Origin: Cryptomeria japonica
Taxonomy: Eukaryota > Streptophyta > Pinopsida > Cupressales > Cupressaceae
Direction of reading: 5' to 3'
Assembly (NCBI RefSeq): GCF_030272615.1
Contig: NC_081408.1
Location: 622,538,476 to 622,602,475, forward strand
DNA length: 64,000 bases
Notes under the pieces: generated by a model
Told to the model about the DNA's origin: nothing
The model's database searches: none
What the model saw: the letters and a program-made list of their open reading frames with translations, nothing else
In this document: positions 35,918 through 46,695 of the stretch, piece by piece
Numbering within the stretch: the first letter of the stretch is position 1
Layout: each line of letters starts with the position of its first letter
Position numbers and translations under genes: made by a program

Positions 35918-36245
35918 TTATCGCTAGCTCGCGAAGTTAAATGTCTGAAGACCTGATCAAGCCGCGAGCTTGCGAGTGAAGTGCTAGCAGTTAAGAGATA
36001 CACAATTTTATGTTGGCGAGTACGCGACAAGGGTTAAAGTTACCACTATCTCCGAGTCGTTGCGGTGACGAGGACTTAACATCTGTGGTCGAGAATTGGC
36101 GAGTGCCAGTTCAGTTTCCCTCAGTCGCTAGATCTTGAGGTTACGAAGGCTTAGCATTTTCAGCTTGCGAGTTGGAGATAGAGAGAGTCGTAAGGGCTTG
36201 TTGCTAGGTCACGAGATTTTCTAATGGGAAGTCTTCTAGGCAGAG
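35918..36245 (+). repeat. second array-B block, right part
   Basis: Continues the block interrupted by Copia2. CGCTAGCTCGCGAAG, AAATGTCTGAAGAC and TGATCAAGCCGCGAGC match 28860-28910. It holds further GCGAG and TCGC words and leads into the region before member C. Confidence 0.7.
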
Positions 36246-36296
36246 AGTTGATGATTGTGTGCCACGTGTTTTAATTACTTAAAATTAATATCTTGA

Positions 36297-36640
36297 AATC
36301 GCCAATATTTTTTTTATGGTTTAAAAATAGCTTGAAATCGCCAATATTTTATTTTTATGGTTTGAAAATAGCTTGAAATCACCAATATTTTATTTTTATG
36401 GTTTGAAAATAGGTTGAATTCACCAATGCAAATATTTTTCTGGTTTTAAAAACATTACAATTCACCCATGCAATTATTTTTTGGGTTTTAAAAACAATAC
36501 AATTGGCCAGGATTTTTTACAAACTTTGAGCGATTATGGCTAATTCGCCAATGGAGATTATTATTTTTCTCGATAAACCGCAAAAATTCACCAGTAAAAT
36601 TAAAATTTTCTTCAGAATTATACAACTTTCGCCAGGTTTT
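36297..36640 (+). repeat. AATCGCCAATATTTT tandem-like motif array
   Basis: Three near-identical units of about 55 bp (CTTGAAATCGCCAATATTTT, then a TTATGGTTT segment) are followed by looser copies (AATTCACCA, AATTCGCCAATGGAG, TTCGCCAGG). It shares the CGCCAA word with the array before the hAT gene and sits just upstream of ORF C. Confidence 0.7.
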
Positions 36641-36747
36641 TACACCTTGTCCAAGGGAGGGGTTTCTTAAAGTTTTCCCTGATTCAAACCCAGGAGAAAG
36701 CTGGAGAGGAGAAAGATGAAGCAAAGGAGAATTCAAACGTACACGTG

Positions 36748-37915
36748 ATGACTGTTGATATCGTGCCACATGAATGTGAAAAGGATAAGGATATGCCACA
36801 ATGGTTAAACTTCACCTTTGAGAAAAAGAAGAAAGTGGTACTACCAAAAGTTACATTACAACAGGCCATCACTGAAGAACCACGGAAAATAAAGAGAGAA
36901 AAAACAGTGCATCATTTGTCAAGGACAGGTTCTAGTGAAGTGATTGTTGATGTAACAATTCCAACACAAGTTGAAGGTCAAGACTCCCCAAAATACCAGG
37001 TTTCACAGGTCAATTTGGGTAAACAGACCAAGTGGGGAGAGCCAGATACATTAGAACTTTCTACTAGTGTCATCAGGGGCCGAATAGAAAAGGAGCACAT
37101 CTCCCATTCAGAGGTTAAGGCACAATTGGAACAATATAAGCAGTTGTTGGTACAGATGGGTAAGCCCTTAAATGCGTGTATAGATGATAACCTACCTTCA
37201 ACCTCATCACTCCCAGAAGGAGATATAAAGGCACTGGTTAAGGTAAGACAAGTGGCAGCCACAACAAAGGTATGGGCATAAATAAATGCCTCTAAAATTA
37301 GATTATTAATGCAAAACACAATGAGGGAATATGTACATGCCATGCATGTCATAGGAGCGTTAGCTTCTTGTTCTCAGTAGTGGGAGTAGAAACTCAACAT
37401 TTTTGGCAAACAATTTCAATTTTTGAATAAAGTTTTGAATCTTAGGGAAGAGATTATAGTAAGAGAAGACCTCTTAGGCAAAGATAGTTGTAAAAATTTA
37501 CAATCCTACATGTACATTTTAGAGTTGAAAATTGAAATTCTTCAACAGTATGGGAAGGATATAATAGGTATTCGGTCTCCCCTTCTTAGTGTGGTAGAGA
37601 AGTACGAGATGTTTGTAAGGCAATTGTTAGGAGTTTTGGGGCTTAATATAACCAGTGTTGGACATATGGAGGAAGAGTAGGTACTCCAGCAGTGGGATGC
37701 ATATGAGGCACAACATTTTGCAGCTCTTGCTCAGTTTGATGTTGCATTGATGAATAGGTATACATATTTGATAACTCAGTGTCAACAGGCCGCGGAAGAA
37801 AGAATGTGGAGAAAATTTTGAGGAAGTACAAGTTCAAGATTAAACATGTTGTTGACCCTCCTACTGAGGTGATTGCATGTATCATCAACAATTACAAGAC
37901 CTATAAAAAGAAGTG
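36748..37915 (+). pseudogene. ORF family member C, C-terminal half
   Basis: ATG 36748 is the first ATG of a frame that is already open from about 36685. Text: MPQWLNFTFEKKKKVVLPKV, a charged linker, then SEVKAQLEQYKQLLVQMGK. After a stop comes a helical tail (MREYVHAMHVIGALASC, ELKIEILQQYGKDIIG, VVEKYEMFVRQLLGVLGL). In-frame stops lie at 37279, 37378, 37387 and 37678. A frameshift near 37810 leads to a basic end (KILRKYKFKIKHVVDPPTE) with its stop near 37915. The SEVKAQLEQY...VIGALAS part parallels SENKALCEYV...VIFGRLES in member D. The N-terminal globular domain of A, B and D is absent, so this is 5'-truncated or a divergent subfamily. Function unknown. Confidence 0.5.
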
Positions 37916-39060
37916 AAAGATAAACATATAGATGCTAATGATAGCATGACTTTTTGAAGGATTTTTTGCATGACACCACACTAGGACTTCAACTACACAT
38001 CCAACTTACGCTTTAGTGTTGAGAAAAAATTTGCATGACTATGAAAGCCTAGCTCATGCAGCATCATCTTTGTAGTGCTCTCTCAGTCCCAGTTTTGTAA
38101 TAGTTAATTGGAGTCTAAGACACAGACTTGCATGTCAACTATGACTCCTTTCTTTTTAGTTCTTAATTTAGATAGGTTTATATCCTAGAAAGTAGGACAA
38201 GAAATTCTATAAATTGAGGAGTCTGATTCATTTGTAAGGGTCCACAAATTGATGATTTGAGGCCCACTTAGAGATTTTAGATTATTTATGCAGATTGTTA
38301 TGAACTAGATTATTTTTGTGATACATTCTTTGAAGTTAATACAAAAAGAAGCTTATAGATTGTCTGATCTATGTGTATGTGCTATTAATTTGTTCTTTGC
38401 AGTCTGATACTGTCTATTGTTTGAAATCAACAACTTGTTTTGGTCTTATGTTTCTTGCTCTATGAATCATACTGCACACGTAAGTGGTGTATGAGAATTA
38501 CTGGGATAGACGATATTGTGATGATATTTTGTCCATGAATTTGTGAGGTTGATGACTTTGTATTTTTATTGGAGGTTCATTATTGAATGTTGATTTGGAT
38601 GATATTGATGATTTTTGGATTGCAGGGTACTTACTAAGTAGCTCATTAAGTTGTTATTGAATTAATTTCATTGTTATTTTCTTGTTTCCTTATCTTTGCA
38701 GTTTATTTCGAAAGAGAATCTTAAATCATAAAATAAAAAATAAAAAGTGAAGTTATTGGAAGTTATTGGGATTCATTTAACCAGCAAGCCCCTTCACAGG
38801 TACAACCGCACCAACCATTGAGCTACCCATCATTGTTGAGACCTGACTATAGATACCTTGGAGTAGTTATTTTTTCAGAACTTGTTTCTTTTCAGGAGAG
38901 GTGGTGAGTGTTTGCACAAATTACCTGATTGTTGGTGAGTGTGTCAAAACACGTGTCAACACTTACCATAACAAAATATCAAATTCTTTAAATATTTCAT
39001 CAATCAAATATAATCATTGTTGAGGTAGAACATTTGATAGGTCCACATTGACCCCATCTC
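37916..39060. other. non-coding stretch after member C
   Basis: AT-rich, with no coding motif. It contains one tRNA-like SINE-type segment (see 38765-38830). Confidence 0.4.
38765..38830 (-). repeat. possible tRNA-related SINE head
   Basis: The minus strand reads GGGTAGCTCAATGGTTGGTG, resembling a Pol III A box at a tRNA 5' end. A poor B-box-like GGTTAAATGAATCC lies ~35 bases later, with an A/T-rich tail beyond. Degenerate; ends not found. Confidence 0.3.
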
Positions 39061-39061
39061 C

Positions 39062-41072
39062 CTACATTAAATGGCCCCACAATTGGTTGTGTAATCTTTG
39101 AGCAGTTGTGTCATTGTTGGTCCTTAATTTCCAAAGCACCTTATTCCCTTTGGCGTTATCCAACTTAATTGTGTAGGTCGTTGGATGACTCTCACATTGT
39201 GATGGAGTATAATCAATAATTTCTCTATTTCTGATGTTCTCAGTGTTGAATGATTTTTCATTGAATATGTTGTCAATAATATTTTTAAATTCATCCTTTA
39301 ATAATTCTATTGTTTCATCATCTACATTGTCTTTCTTCCTCAAGTGTACACCTATGCAAAAGAGCTCTTTCTGGATATCTATTTTGATAAGATTACATTT
39401 TCTTAATAGTTTGTTTTGTAATATGATGTTATTATTTAAGAATGTGGCTCTCCATTCCATACTCTTTCTCCATATGATACACCTGGTGGCATCAACACTT
39501 GAAAGAATTCTCTACAACTACTTTTTCCATACCCAGGTCAAGGATTTCTTTCAACTCATTATTTAGCTATTGCTATATGACTCCATGTTTGGTATTCACT
39601 ATTTTTATATCAATGACCTTTTCAAAGGTATAATATCATCATAAAATTTCCTTATTCCTTGGATAAATGTGGCTTCACCCATTCCTCAATGAGTTTGTCA
39701 TATCATTTATATTATTGCACTTTCCCAATCATTTCCTCACCAACAATGTACTTGGGTCAAATGAGCAGCTTCCCTGGTTCATTGGCTCACTAAAAAATTC
39801 AAGCAATTGGTCAAAACTTGTACCAACCATTTCCACTCATATTTGTCATATTTATCCTTGGTTGTCCTTTGTACCAGCTTTGAAGTTGTCACTTGGAAGT
39901 TATGCACATACCCATCTCTGCTAGAAGGTCCCAAGTGGATCTTGGTTATATTAAAATCATTAGGGGAATCTTGACATGGCTAATTTTGTGCAAATGGACA
40001 CTTGTTCAGACAAGTTTCTAGTGATGTTGTCCTCCATTAGCCTGGATGTCATTTTCAACTTTTTGGCCATATGAGTCCTTTGAAATAGTTGTCCCACAAC
40101 ATCCCTATCTAGTAAGTTCACTTGAACTACTTTCCTTTTCTTTGAAAGGATCTTTGCAAGCCATGAGGGGTAGGAAAGGTTCCATTTTCTTTTGTCACTT
40201 ATTTGGAACTAGGAAACACAAAATACAAATCTCCTAAGGGGGATTTTTCTGGAAACTCCATGCTAAGGAGAGGGGGGAGAAGTTAGACTAGCTTTAGGTG
40301 GAGACCTTTGTGGCATGTTTGAATGACAATCAAGGGAAGCATGGGGAGGAGACTCAAATGAGTAGTCATCTAGAATATTTTCTATTGTTTACCTTTTGGA
40401 GGAGCATCTCTAAAAGTCCTTGCAGGCTCCCCTTTTATTAGTAGACTCTTCACCATCACCCCCTTCACTAGATGAAGCATATTTTTTTATTAGATGGAAG
40501 AGATGTGCCTAAAGTTGAGACACTTTGAATTTCACCTCAATCATTTCACATTGTGTCATCTTGTGATCTAGATGGTTATACTTTTTATGTCTCTACATTT
40601 TTCTTTTCTATCCACTCCTAAATCATCTTCAATACAACAATAGTTTGGATTCTGATATCTTTTGTCTCCTCAAGACTCCAATCTATTGGTACTATTGGTT
40701 TCATCTATACATGATTGGTGAAAATGGGATCTACTATATCAAACTCATCATCATATACACCTAAGATATCTCAATTAAGCTTGAAAGTTACAATTTGTCT
40801 TAATGGCATACTCATCCAACTTCTTCTCACTTCATATTCACTTGCATAATTTCCTCAGTTATCCTCTAGCTATGGGATGTGATAGAATTTGGGGCTCAAT
40901 TGCAAATTATTTTTCATGAAATCCTTGTTATCAAAAGGATATCTCATCTCATAAAAAAGTATAGAATATTTAATCAAATATCTCTCAATGTTGAGAGAAT
41001 CATATTGTGATTTACAAGAATAATAACCAAGGCCAATTGGGAATTGGATGTCTACCTTCTTTCTCTCTTGAT
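39062..41072 (-). pseudogene. ORF family member E, middle and C-terminal parts
   Basis: On the minus strand, frames interrupted by stops carry PIGLGYYSCKSQ near 41020 (compare SIGYFSCFKIQ in A), FYEMRYPFDNKDFM, then LEDNxGNYASEYEVRRSW near 40840. That last block parallels LEDFLANLQDSFEVKEKKY in A and LEDYWANAKDDFEVRRRMY in D. A Ser/Pro-rich linker (SPPHASLDCHSNMPQ, near 40330) and a charged helical tail (ELLKDEFKNIIDNIFNEKSF, near 39260) follow, the same order as in A. The N-terminal globular half is missing: at 41073 the ORF is cut by an LTR end. Many stops and some shifts. Function unknown. Confidence 0.45.
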
Positions 41073-41700
41073 TGTTGACAGGTGTTTTATGACCATGCCA
41101 ACACAAAATAAAATTTCCAACGGTCACTCTATCCTCTCTTGATCAAAATCCCATGTATACTAAGATTGCAGAAGATCATACAGCAATTCCAAGGTTCCAA
41201 CTATGTACTTGTGACTTTATGACAGATATAGGCTCATTTGGCTTGATGTTTTGTTGGTAATCCAAGGGGACTTACATGTAGTGAAATTTGAAACTTCAAG
41301 GAGGTTTTGAAAATGATTTAGAAATGGATAGCTCTCTTTTGGAAATGTTTTCTTAATAAGATGTGCGGAAAGTAAATAGGAAAGGGTTTAGAGGGATTAT
41401 AATCTAGACCTAAGAATTCAATAGACAACAGAGGCTTATGTGAGATCGACAGCACTTTGCTTCACCAATTTCAAACAACTACACAAAGAGGGTGCAATCT
41501 TTAAAGGTTGTGCTTGTAATATTTTAATTCATCTATGGACACCATCAAAGAACAATGCTCATTCAATAATCCAAGTTAAGAACATGTATAAAATCTCAAT
41601 CCAATCTTGCACTGCATATAGAAATCATCTATGTGAAAAAGGTATGAGCAAATGATATCACCATAAATTAATGCCATCAATTTCATTCATCTAATTGCTT
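41073..41700 (-). repeat. LTR family X, copy 1 (partial)
   Basis: The minus-strand 3' end reads CACCTGTCAACA at 41073. Landmarks shared with copies 2 and 3 in the same order: CCTCTCTTGA, CAAGGGGACTTAC, GCTTCACC / GCTTTGACATC, AACAACTACAC. It inserted into member E. The outer edge is unclear. Confidence 0.6.
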
Positions 41701-41742
41701 GGAAAATAAAAGTATAATCTAAGTGAGGAAGATGAAACCATG

Positions 41743-42580
41743 TGTTGATGTGTTTTTTATGCATATGTGAACACATAATAAAATACCAAGGTATCTTATC
41801 CTCTCTTGAACAAAGTCTCTCAAATGCTATGCTTTGCAATCAAATGAGACAACTCCAAGGTTACAAAATTTTAGGTCTTGACTTGTGGATAAGCTCAATG
41901 GCTGATGTGATAATGCTAGAATCACAAGGGGACTTACGTTGTACATGAAGGCTTGAATACTTAGACATTGTTGGAATGTGGGATTAACTCATCTAACAAA
42001 TAAAGATCAAAAGGAAAAGGTTTAGAGAGTCTAATCCAATCCTAGGAATGTAGGATGTAGTGAATGACTTGGTGAGACTCAACTAGAATTTGCTTTGACA
42101 TCAATGAACAACTACACGAAGCTAGTGTAATCTTCTAAGTTAAAGTTATAGATGTTCAAATTACTACCATCAAAATCAATACCATCAAGGAAATGCATAC
42201 CAATGGATGAGTAATAATTGAAGTTGAGTTCACATAAAATTATAGTTGACCACACAAGGAAAACTTACAATCAGCAAGAAGCTAGTTGTATGAATTAAAC
42301 AAATTACACCACTAATCATCCACAAAATATTTCATTCATCTAATCAACATAAAAGCAAATGATAATTGGAAACCATGCAACTTGTTGAACGACATATTTC
42401 ACCATATCTTCAATGAAAAGAGTATATTCATTTGCAAGTCTTTGCAACAATCTCTTCTCCTACTCTAACTTCTAATTCCTTATTGCCTTAGCAACTACTC
42501 TTCTACTCCTCTACTGCTAACTATTCTTCTATTATTAACCTTTATAAATGAGTTCCCCAAGCCTTATATAGATAGCTCAT
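41743..42580 (-). repeat. LTR family X, copy 2, with promoter
   Basis: The minus-strand 3' end is ACACATCAACA at 41743. It contains the family landmarks and a minus-strand TATA box (CTATATAAGG, 42562-42571), so the sequence between is probably R-U5 and U3 lies at higher coordinates. The U3 start is not fixed; it could extend far, even to the 45-bp conserved block at 46005-46049. Confidence 0.6.
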
Positions 42581-43729
42581 TACAATGAATGTCTCAAATC
42601 GATTCAAGATCAATGGCCGAGATCAAAAGATAGAAACCTTAACTACGGTTTGTTACAACCACAGTTACATTAGTCAATGAGTGATGAGGAAAAGTAAGAT
42701 AAATAATATTTGATGCAGCGCCATGTGTCACTTTCCCCTCCTTAAATGAGTGTTGACTTGGTACCCTTTGATTGAATGAATGGTGACTGGGATGCCACCT
42801 CAATTTGCCTTGTAGATTTGATCAACTTATCCTTGAACATTCTTCATGATGTTTGGAATTCCTTCTGATACTTTGCATTACATCCTTATGTTAAGGAATT
42901 CCTTGGACCATTTCCTCCTTAGCGTTCTATGACTTTGAAATTCTTTGATGTAATTATTGATTCCTTGAAGTGAAATCCTTTGTTCTTGTGTCTTGAACTT
43001 GCTTTCCTTCATTTCTTCACCATCAAGGTGGAGTCTTCTTCATGTTTATTCTAGTCTGCATCCTTGCCTCTTTGAAACACTTGTCCTGAAATCCTCTTCC
43101 AATCCTTGAAGTATTGATCTTCCTCATCCACATATATGATGTTGTCCTTGCAATATGTTTGTCATCCTAGATCTGATCCTTCATCATTTTCCACTTTGAA
43201 GGTTTGAGCTCTTGGTATCCCTACAAGTTGCATCCTCCTTCACCTCAAACCTTGATCATCATGCTTTCCTTCCTTGTAGTAAACCTGCAGAACAAAAAAG
43301 ATATTGAATCAAACACCCATGTGATAAACTTTATTTCAACCTTGGTGGGAAATCCATTCTCATATAAACAGATCAGTTCTCAAAACATATGCATTATCTT
43401 TGGTCATTCCTTCACTTGGTGTAAATTTGATGCCTATATGGACAACTTTGTTATTTATCTTCATTTGAATTGATTTGTCCCTTCCTTTGTAATTTTCTCC
43501 TCAAGTGGGAATCTGACCCCCATCAGGACTCATTGTCCTTGAACATCTTGTGTTGATATAATCACCATTTGATGGAGTGGAAATTCAAACCCCATCAAGA
43601 CACTCTAATGTTCCTCACTTTTTCCTCACAAATAATCTTCCAGAATCAATTAAGGTCTTGATTTCAAATAGTTTTTAGACTTGTAAGCTCATGAAAATTA
43701 GAAATTCAGCATTAAGTAACACAAATTAT
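42581..43729. other. CCTTGAA-rich non-coding block, likely U3 of family X
   Basis: CTTGAA / TTCCTT words recur throughout. No coding domain. It may be the U3 of the copy-2 LTR. Confidence 0.35.
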
Positions 43730-44120
43730 GGACAAGACGAGATTTGATCAAAATCTAGAAAATTTGTCCTCAGAAAACTTGATTTTTCAGACTTAGGATA
43801 AGTCTGATTGCAATAAATAAGTTTGAAGACACTCTTGTAAACTTAGAAAATGTCGTGTTTGATGCAATCTTAGGTCTGATTTCTGAGTATGAAGTTTGAG
43901 GACGCCACTGGAAATGGTTGATCTTGGTGTTGGAAAGTTATCTCAAATTTGGTTTCTGAGAACCAAGTCTGAAGACACCCTAGTATGCTCATAAAATGAT
44001 TGATTTGAAGCTCAAAAAAGTATACCCAAGTCTAAACACACTCAGAAAATGGTGCATTAAAGCCTGATTTTTTTATGTTAAATCCTTAATACACCCTCTG
44101 AAAGTCTGAAAACGGCCTCC
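43730..44120. repeat. AAGTCTGAAGACACC motif array
   Basis: Four to five degenerate copies of a word near AAGTCTGAAGACACCCTNG, each followed ~15 bases later by AAAATG, spaced 60-110 bp (near 43826, 43888, 43965, 44030 and 44097). Confidence 0.5.
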
Positions 44121-44199
44121 AAAATTTTGAAACAAGCTGGAAATGAAGGAAATCAAGGGCCGAAAGTGGTCACAGCCATGTCATGCACCTACAAAAAAA

Positions 44200-44720
44200 T
44201 GGAGTTTCAGACTTGCATGAGCAACGGTGTCCACACAAAATGCCCCCAAATTCTCTAAAAATAGTATCCAAACAAAATTGCCTTGGCTAGAAATGAAAAA
44301 TCAATCTAAAGATGCAATGTCAAAATCTTGGACCAACAATGGTGCCTAGCAATGGTGTTCAAATTCTCAATCAATGATGATCGGGAAACACTTAAGCAGA
44401 ATCATAGTTACTCCCAACCATGGCACCCATTAAAATATGCACAGATCACTCCCAATATGTGAGGCAATCAGCCACACAAAGAAAATCATGGACCAAGCAA
44501 TGGTGGCGCCAAACCTCAAAAATCGCTTGTCTTCAATGGTGACCAGCAACCTACAACAATTCTAGAAATTCTCCTCCAATGGCAGCGCTTGGCATAGTTG
44601 GGCAAAATATCCCCTTTCAGTCTACAACTCCACCTCAACAATGGTGTCTAAATGACACTTAGGCAAAAATCGCCCAGCTAGAAACTTCAATCTGCCTTCA
44701 ATCACACTTCAAACGGTCAC
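44200..44720. repeat. CAATGGTGNC motif array
   Basis: At least seven copies of CAATGGTG or CAACGGTG-like words, often with AAAATCGCC / AAAATNCCC following, spaced 40-100 bp. Non-coding. Confidence 0.5.
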
Positions 44721-45059
44721 ATCATCACACTTATAATATTCTTTTAATGTTGGCTAGGCATACTTATACATGTTTTCACCTCGATATTTCACCATACAAG
44801 CAATGTGGGATAAAACTTGCCTTCTTATGCTTGCCTGGGAATATCGAATTGCCTTTAAAAAATATTTTACTCATTAAATAATGGTTTCCTGGCATTAAAT
44901 AATTGTTGTTGATCATTTAAATGATTTGTTCAAGCAAAAACAATTAAATTCAACCATATTCATCATCAAATCCATCTTCATCTCTCAAATTTGGGCCAAC
45001 TAGGGAAAAATGCCCCATGTCTATATAAAAATCTACATCAAAAATCATGATAAGTAATC

Positions 45060-45540
45060 TCAATTGCCCTTTGGCGAAAATTGACCCCCATCTGGATACA
45101 TAAAATGTCTTCATTTCGCTCATTAAGTCTAAAATACACCTTTTGGGGACAATCGATCCCCTTCTGGATGATTATGCACATCAAATTCGGTCATAAAAAA
45201 CACTTAGGTAAATTCGACACCCATTAGGATAATCATCCGCGCATATTTCTATTAAATTCGCTCACAAACTGACTTGGGGAAAATCGCCCTCCATAAGGAT
45301 AGTCAATTTCATCCGCATAAAACTTCATACTTCATTCCTAGGGGAAAATGTGGGTCATCACAATAAATTCCAACACTTAGACAAAATTTGGGCTACCTGG
45401 TGGAAAAACGTGGTCCATCAGGACAATTGGGGAAAAACGCCCCTCATCAGGATTTTGAATGGGGAAAATCATGGGTCATGAGAAATATGCTCAAAAAAAT
45501 GGGGAAAAACATTCCCTATCAAGATAATTGACCCTTAGAC
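45060..45540. repeat. GGGGAAAATCGCCCC...ATCAGGATA motif array
   Basis: Eight to nine copies of GGGGAAAATCG / CCCCCATCAGGATA-type words spaced 40-70 bp (clear near 45069, 45147, 45278, 45345, 45400, 45429, 45462 and 45500). Each is a short GGGG...CCCC inverted word. Confidence 0.65.
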
Positions 45541-46004
45541 CTTAATTAAATGGATTTCCATTGGGAATTTAATGATTATCAAACTCAAAAACACCTAGAC
45601 ATGTCAAATTTCATCGTAACGCATCGGAACTTAGTCAAATTTATATAAATTTGAGCAAGAAAATAGGGATTCCATCGAGATAAAGTGCAATTTTGACTTG
45701 AATTACCTCCTATGGGCAAGAAAATAACCCCTAAAGGAACTCTTGATTCTCAGGCTCGAAAGTACCATCGACTTGAACACATTTAAACTTAATTACACTC
45801 AAAAAACCAAATTTAGACAAAATTAGGATCACCTAGACATTTAACATTTTACACACACTTGATCCTATTCAAAATTCAAAAAACCTTAATGGCACTTAGG
45901 CATGATCATATCAAAACTTGAGACTCGAATACCTGAAAGCTCAAAACTATCGCCTAACTTTCCAAAACCCTAAACTAGCACGATGCGGAAACCATGAAAG
46001 AGAG

Positions 46005-46049
46005 GGTCCTCATTTGCAATGGGGCAATGTGTGAAAAGGTCACAACACC
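46005..46049 (-). repeat. conserved 45-bp terminal-like block, copy 1
   Basis: The plus strand reads GGTCCTCATTTGCAATGGGG then CAATGTGTGAAAAGGTCACA and ACACC. It pairs with the block at 51598-51642 at about 38 of 45 positions. The minus strand begins near TGTTGTGACC, which looks like an LTR start. Confidence 0.6.
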
Positions 46050-46695
46050 ATGCAAGATTCTAAATAACACAAGTGAACACCAAAATCCAATGTATCACTC
46101 ACTCTCATTATCTCAATAACTTATAGCAATAATCTCATACAATGCTCCCTCCTTTACAAATGCAGGTGTAAACCCCTTTTATAGGCCCCAAAATTAAAAT
46201 GGATGGCCAAGATTACATTAAGATCAACGGCTAAGATTCACCCATAAAAAACCCTAATTAGGGTTTGACCAAAGATTCCAAAAATATTTGCCAAGTAGTG
46301 GGGATGGCCATTAATGAATAATCTCACCCACTACATATTAATTGCCCTTTTTTCCTAAAAGTGTGTTAATGATGCATTAAATGACCATTACTTTTCAAAT
46401 CACCCACCATGCATTAATGGCCCACTATTCCTAAACATGGCAGTGAATGAGCCACTACTTGGTCAAAACGTCCACCAGCAATTAATGACCCATCATGTCA
46501 TCGTGAATTTAATAGCTTCTCCTCCAAAACTGGACAACCATTATCCCTTTCACTAATGGTAAATGCAACGAATCTAGTCACAATGGCCCCCAACTCTCCT
46601 TCGGAGACACTTGGCAGAGTCTCTAATTTGAATTCCAGCATGGAAGTATCCTTTTTACACTTGGATAAAAACTTCTACCATCTCGGCACCACTTC
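46050..46695. other. short non-coding gap downstream of member D
   Basis: AT-rich, no motif recognised. CACCCACTACATATT / CACCCACCATGCATT words recur a few times near 46320-46480. Confidence 0.4.
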
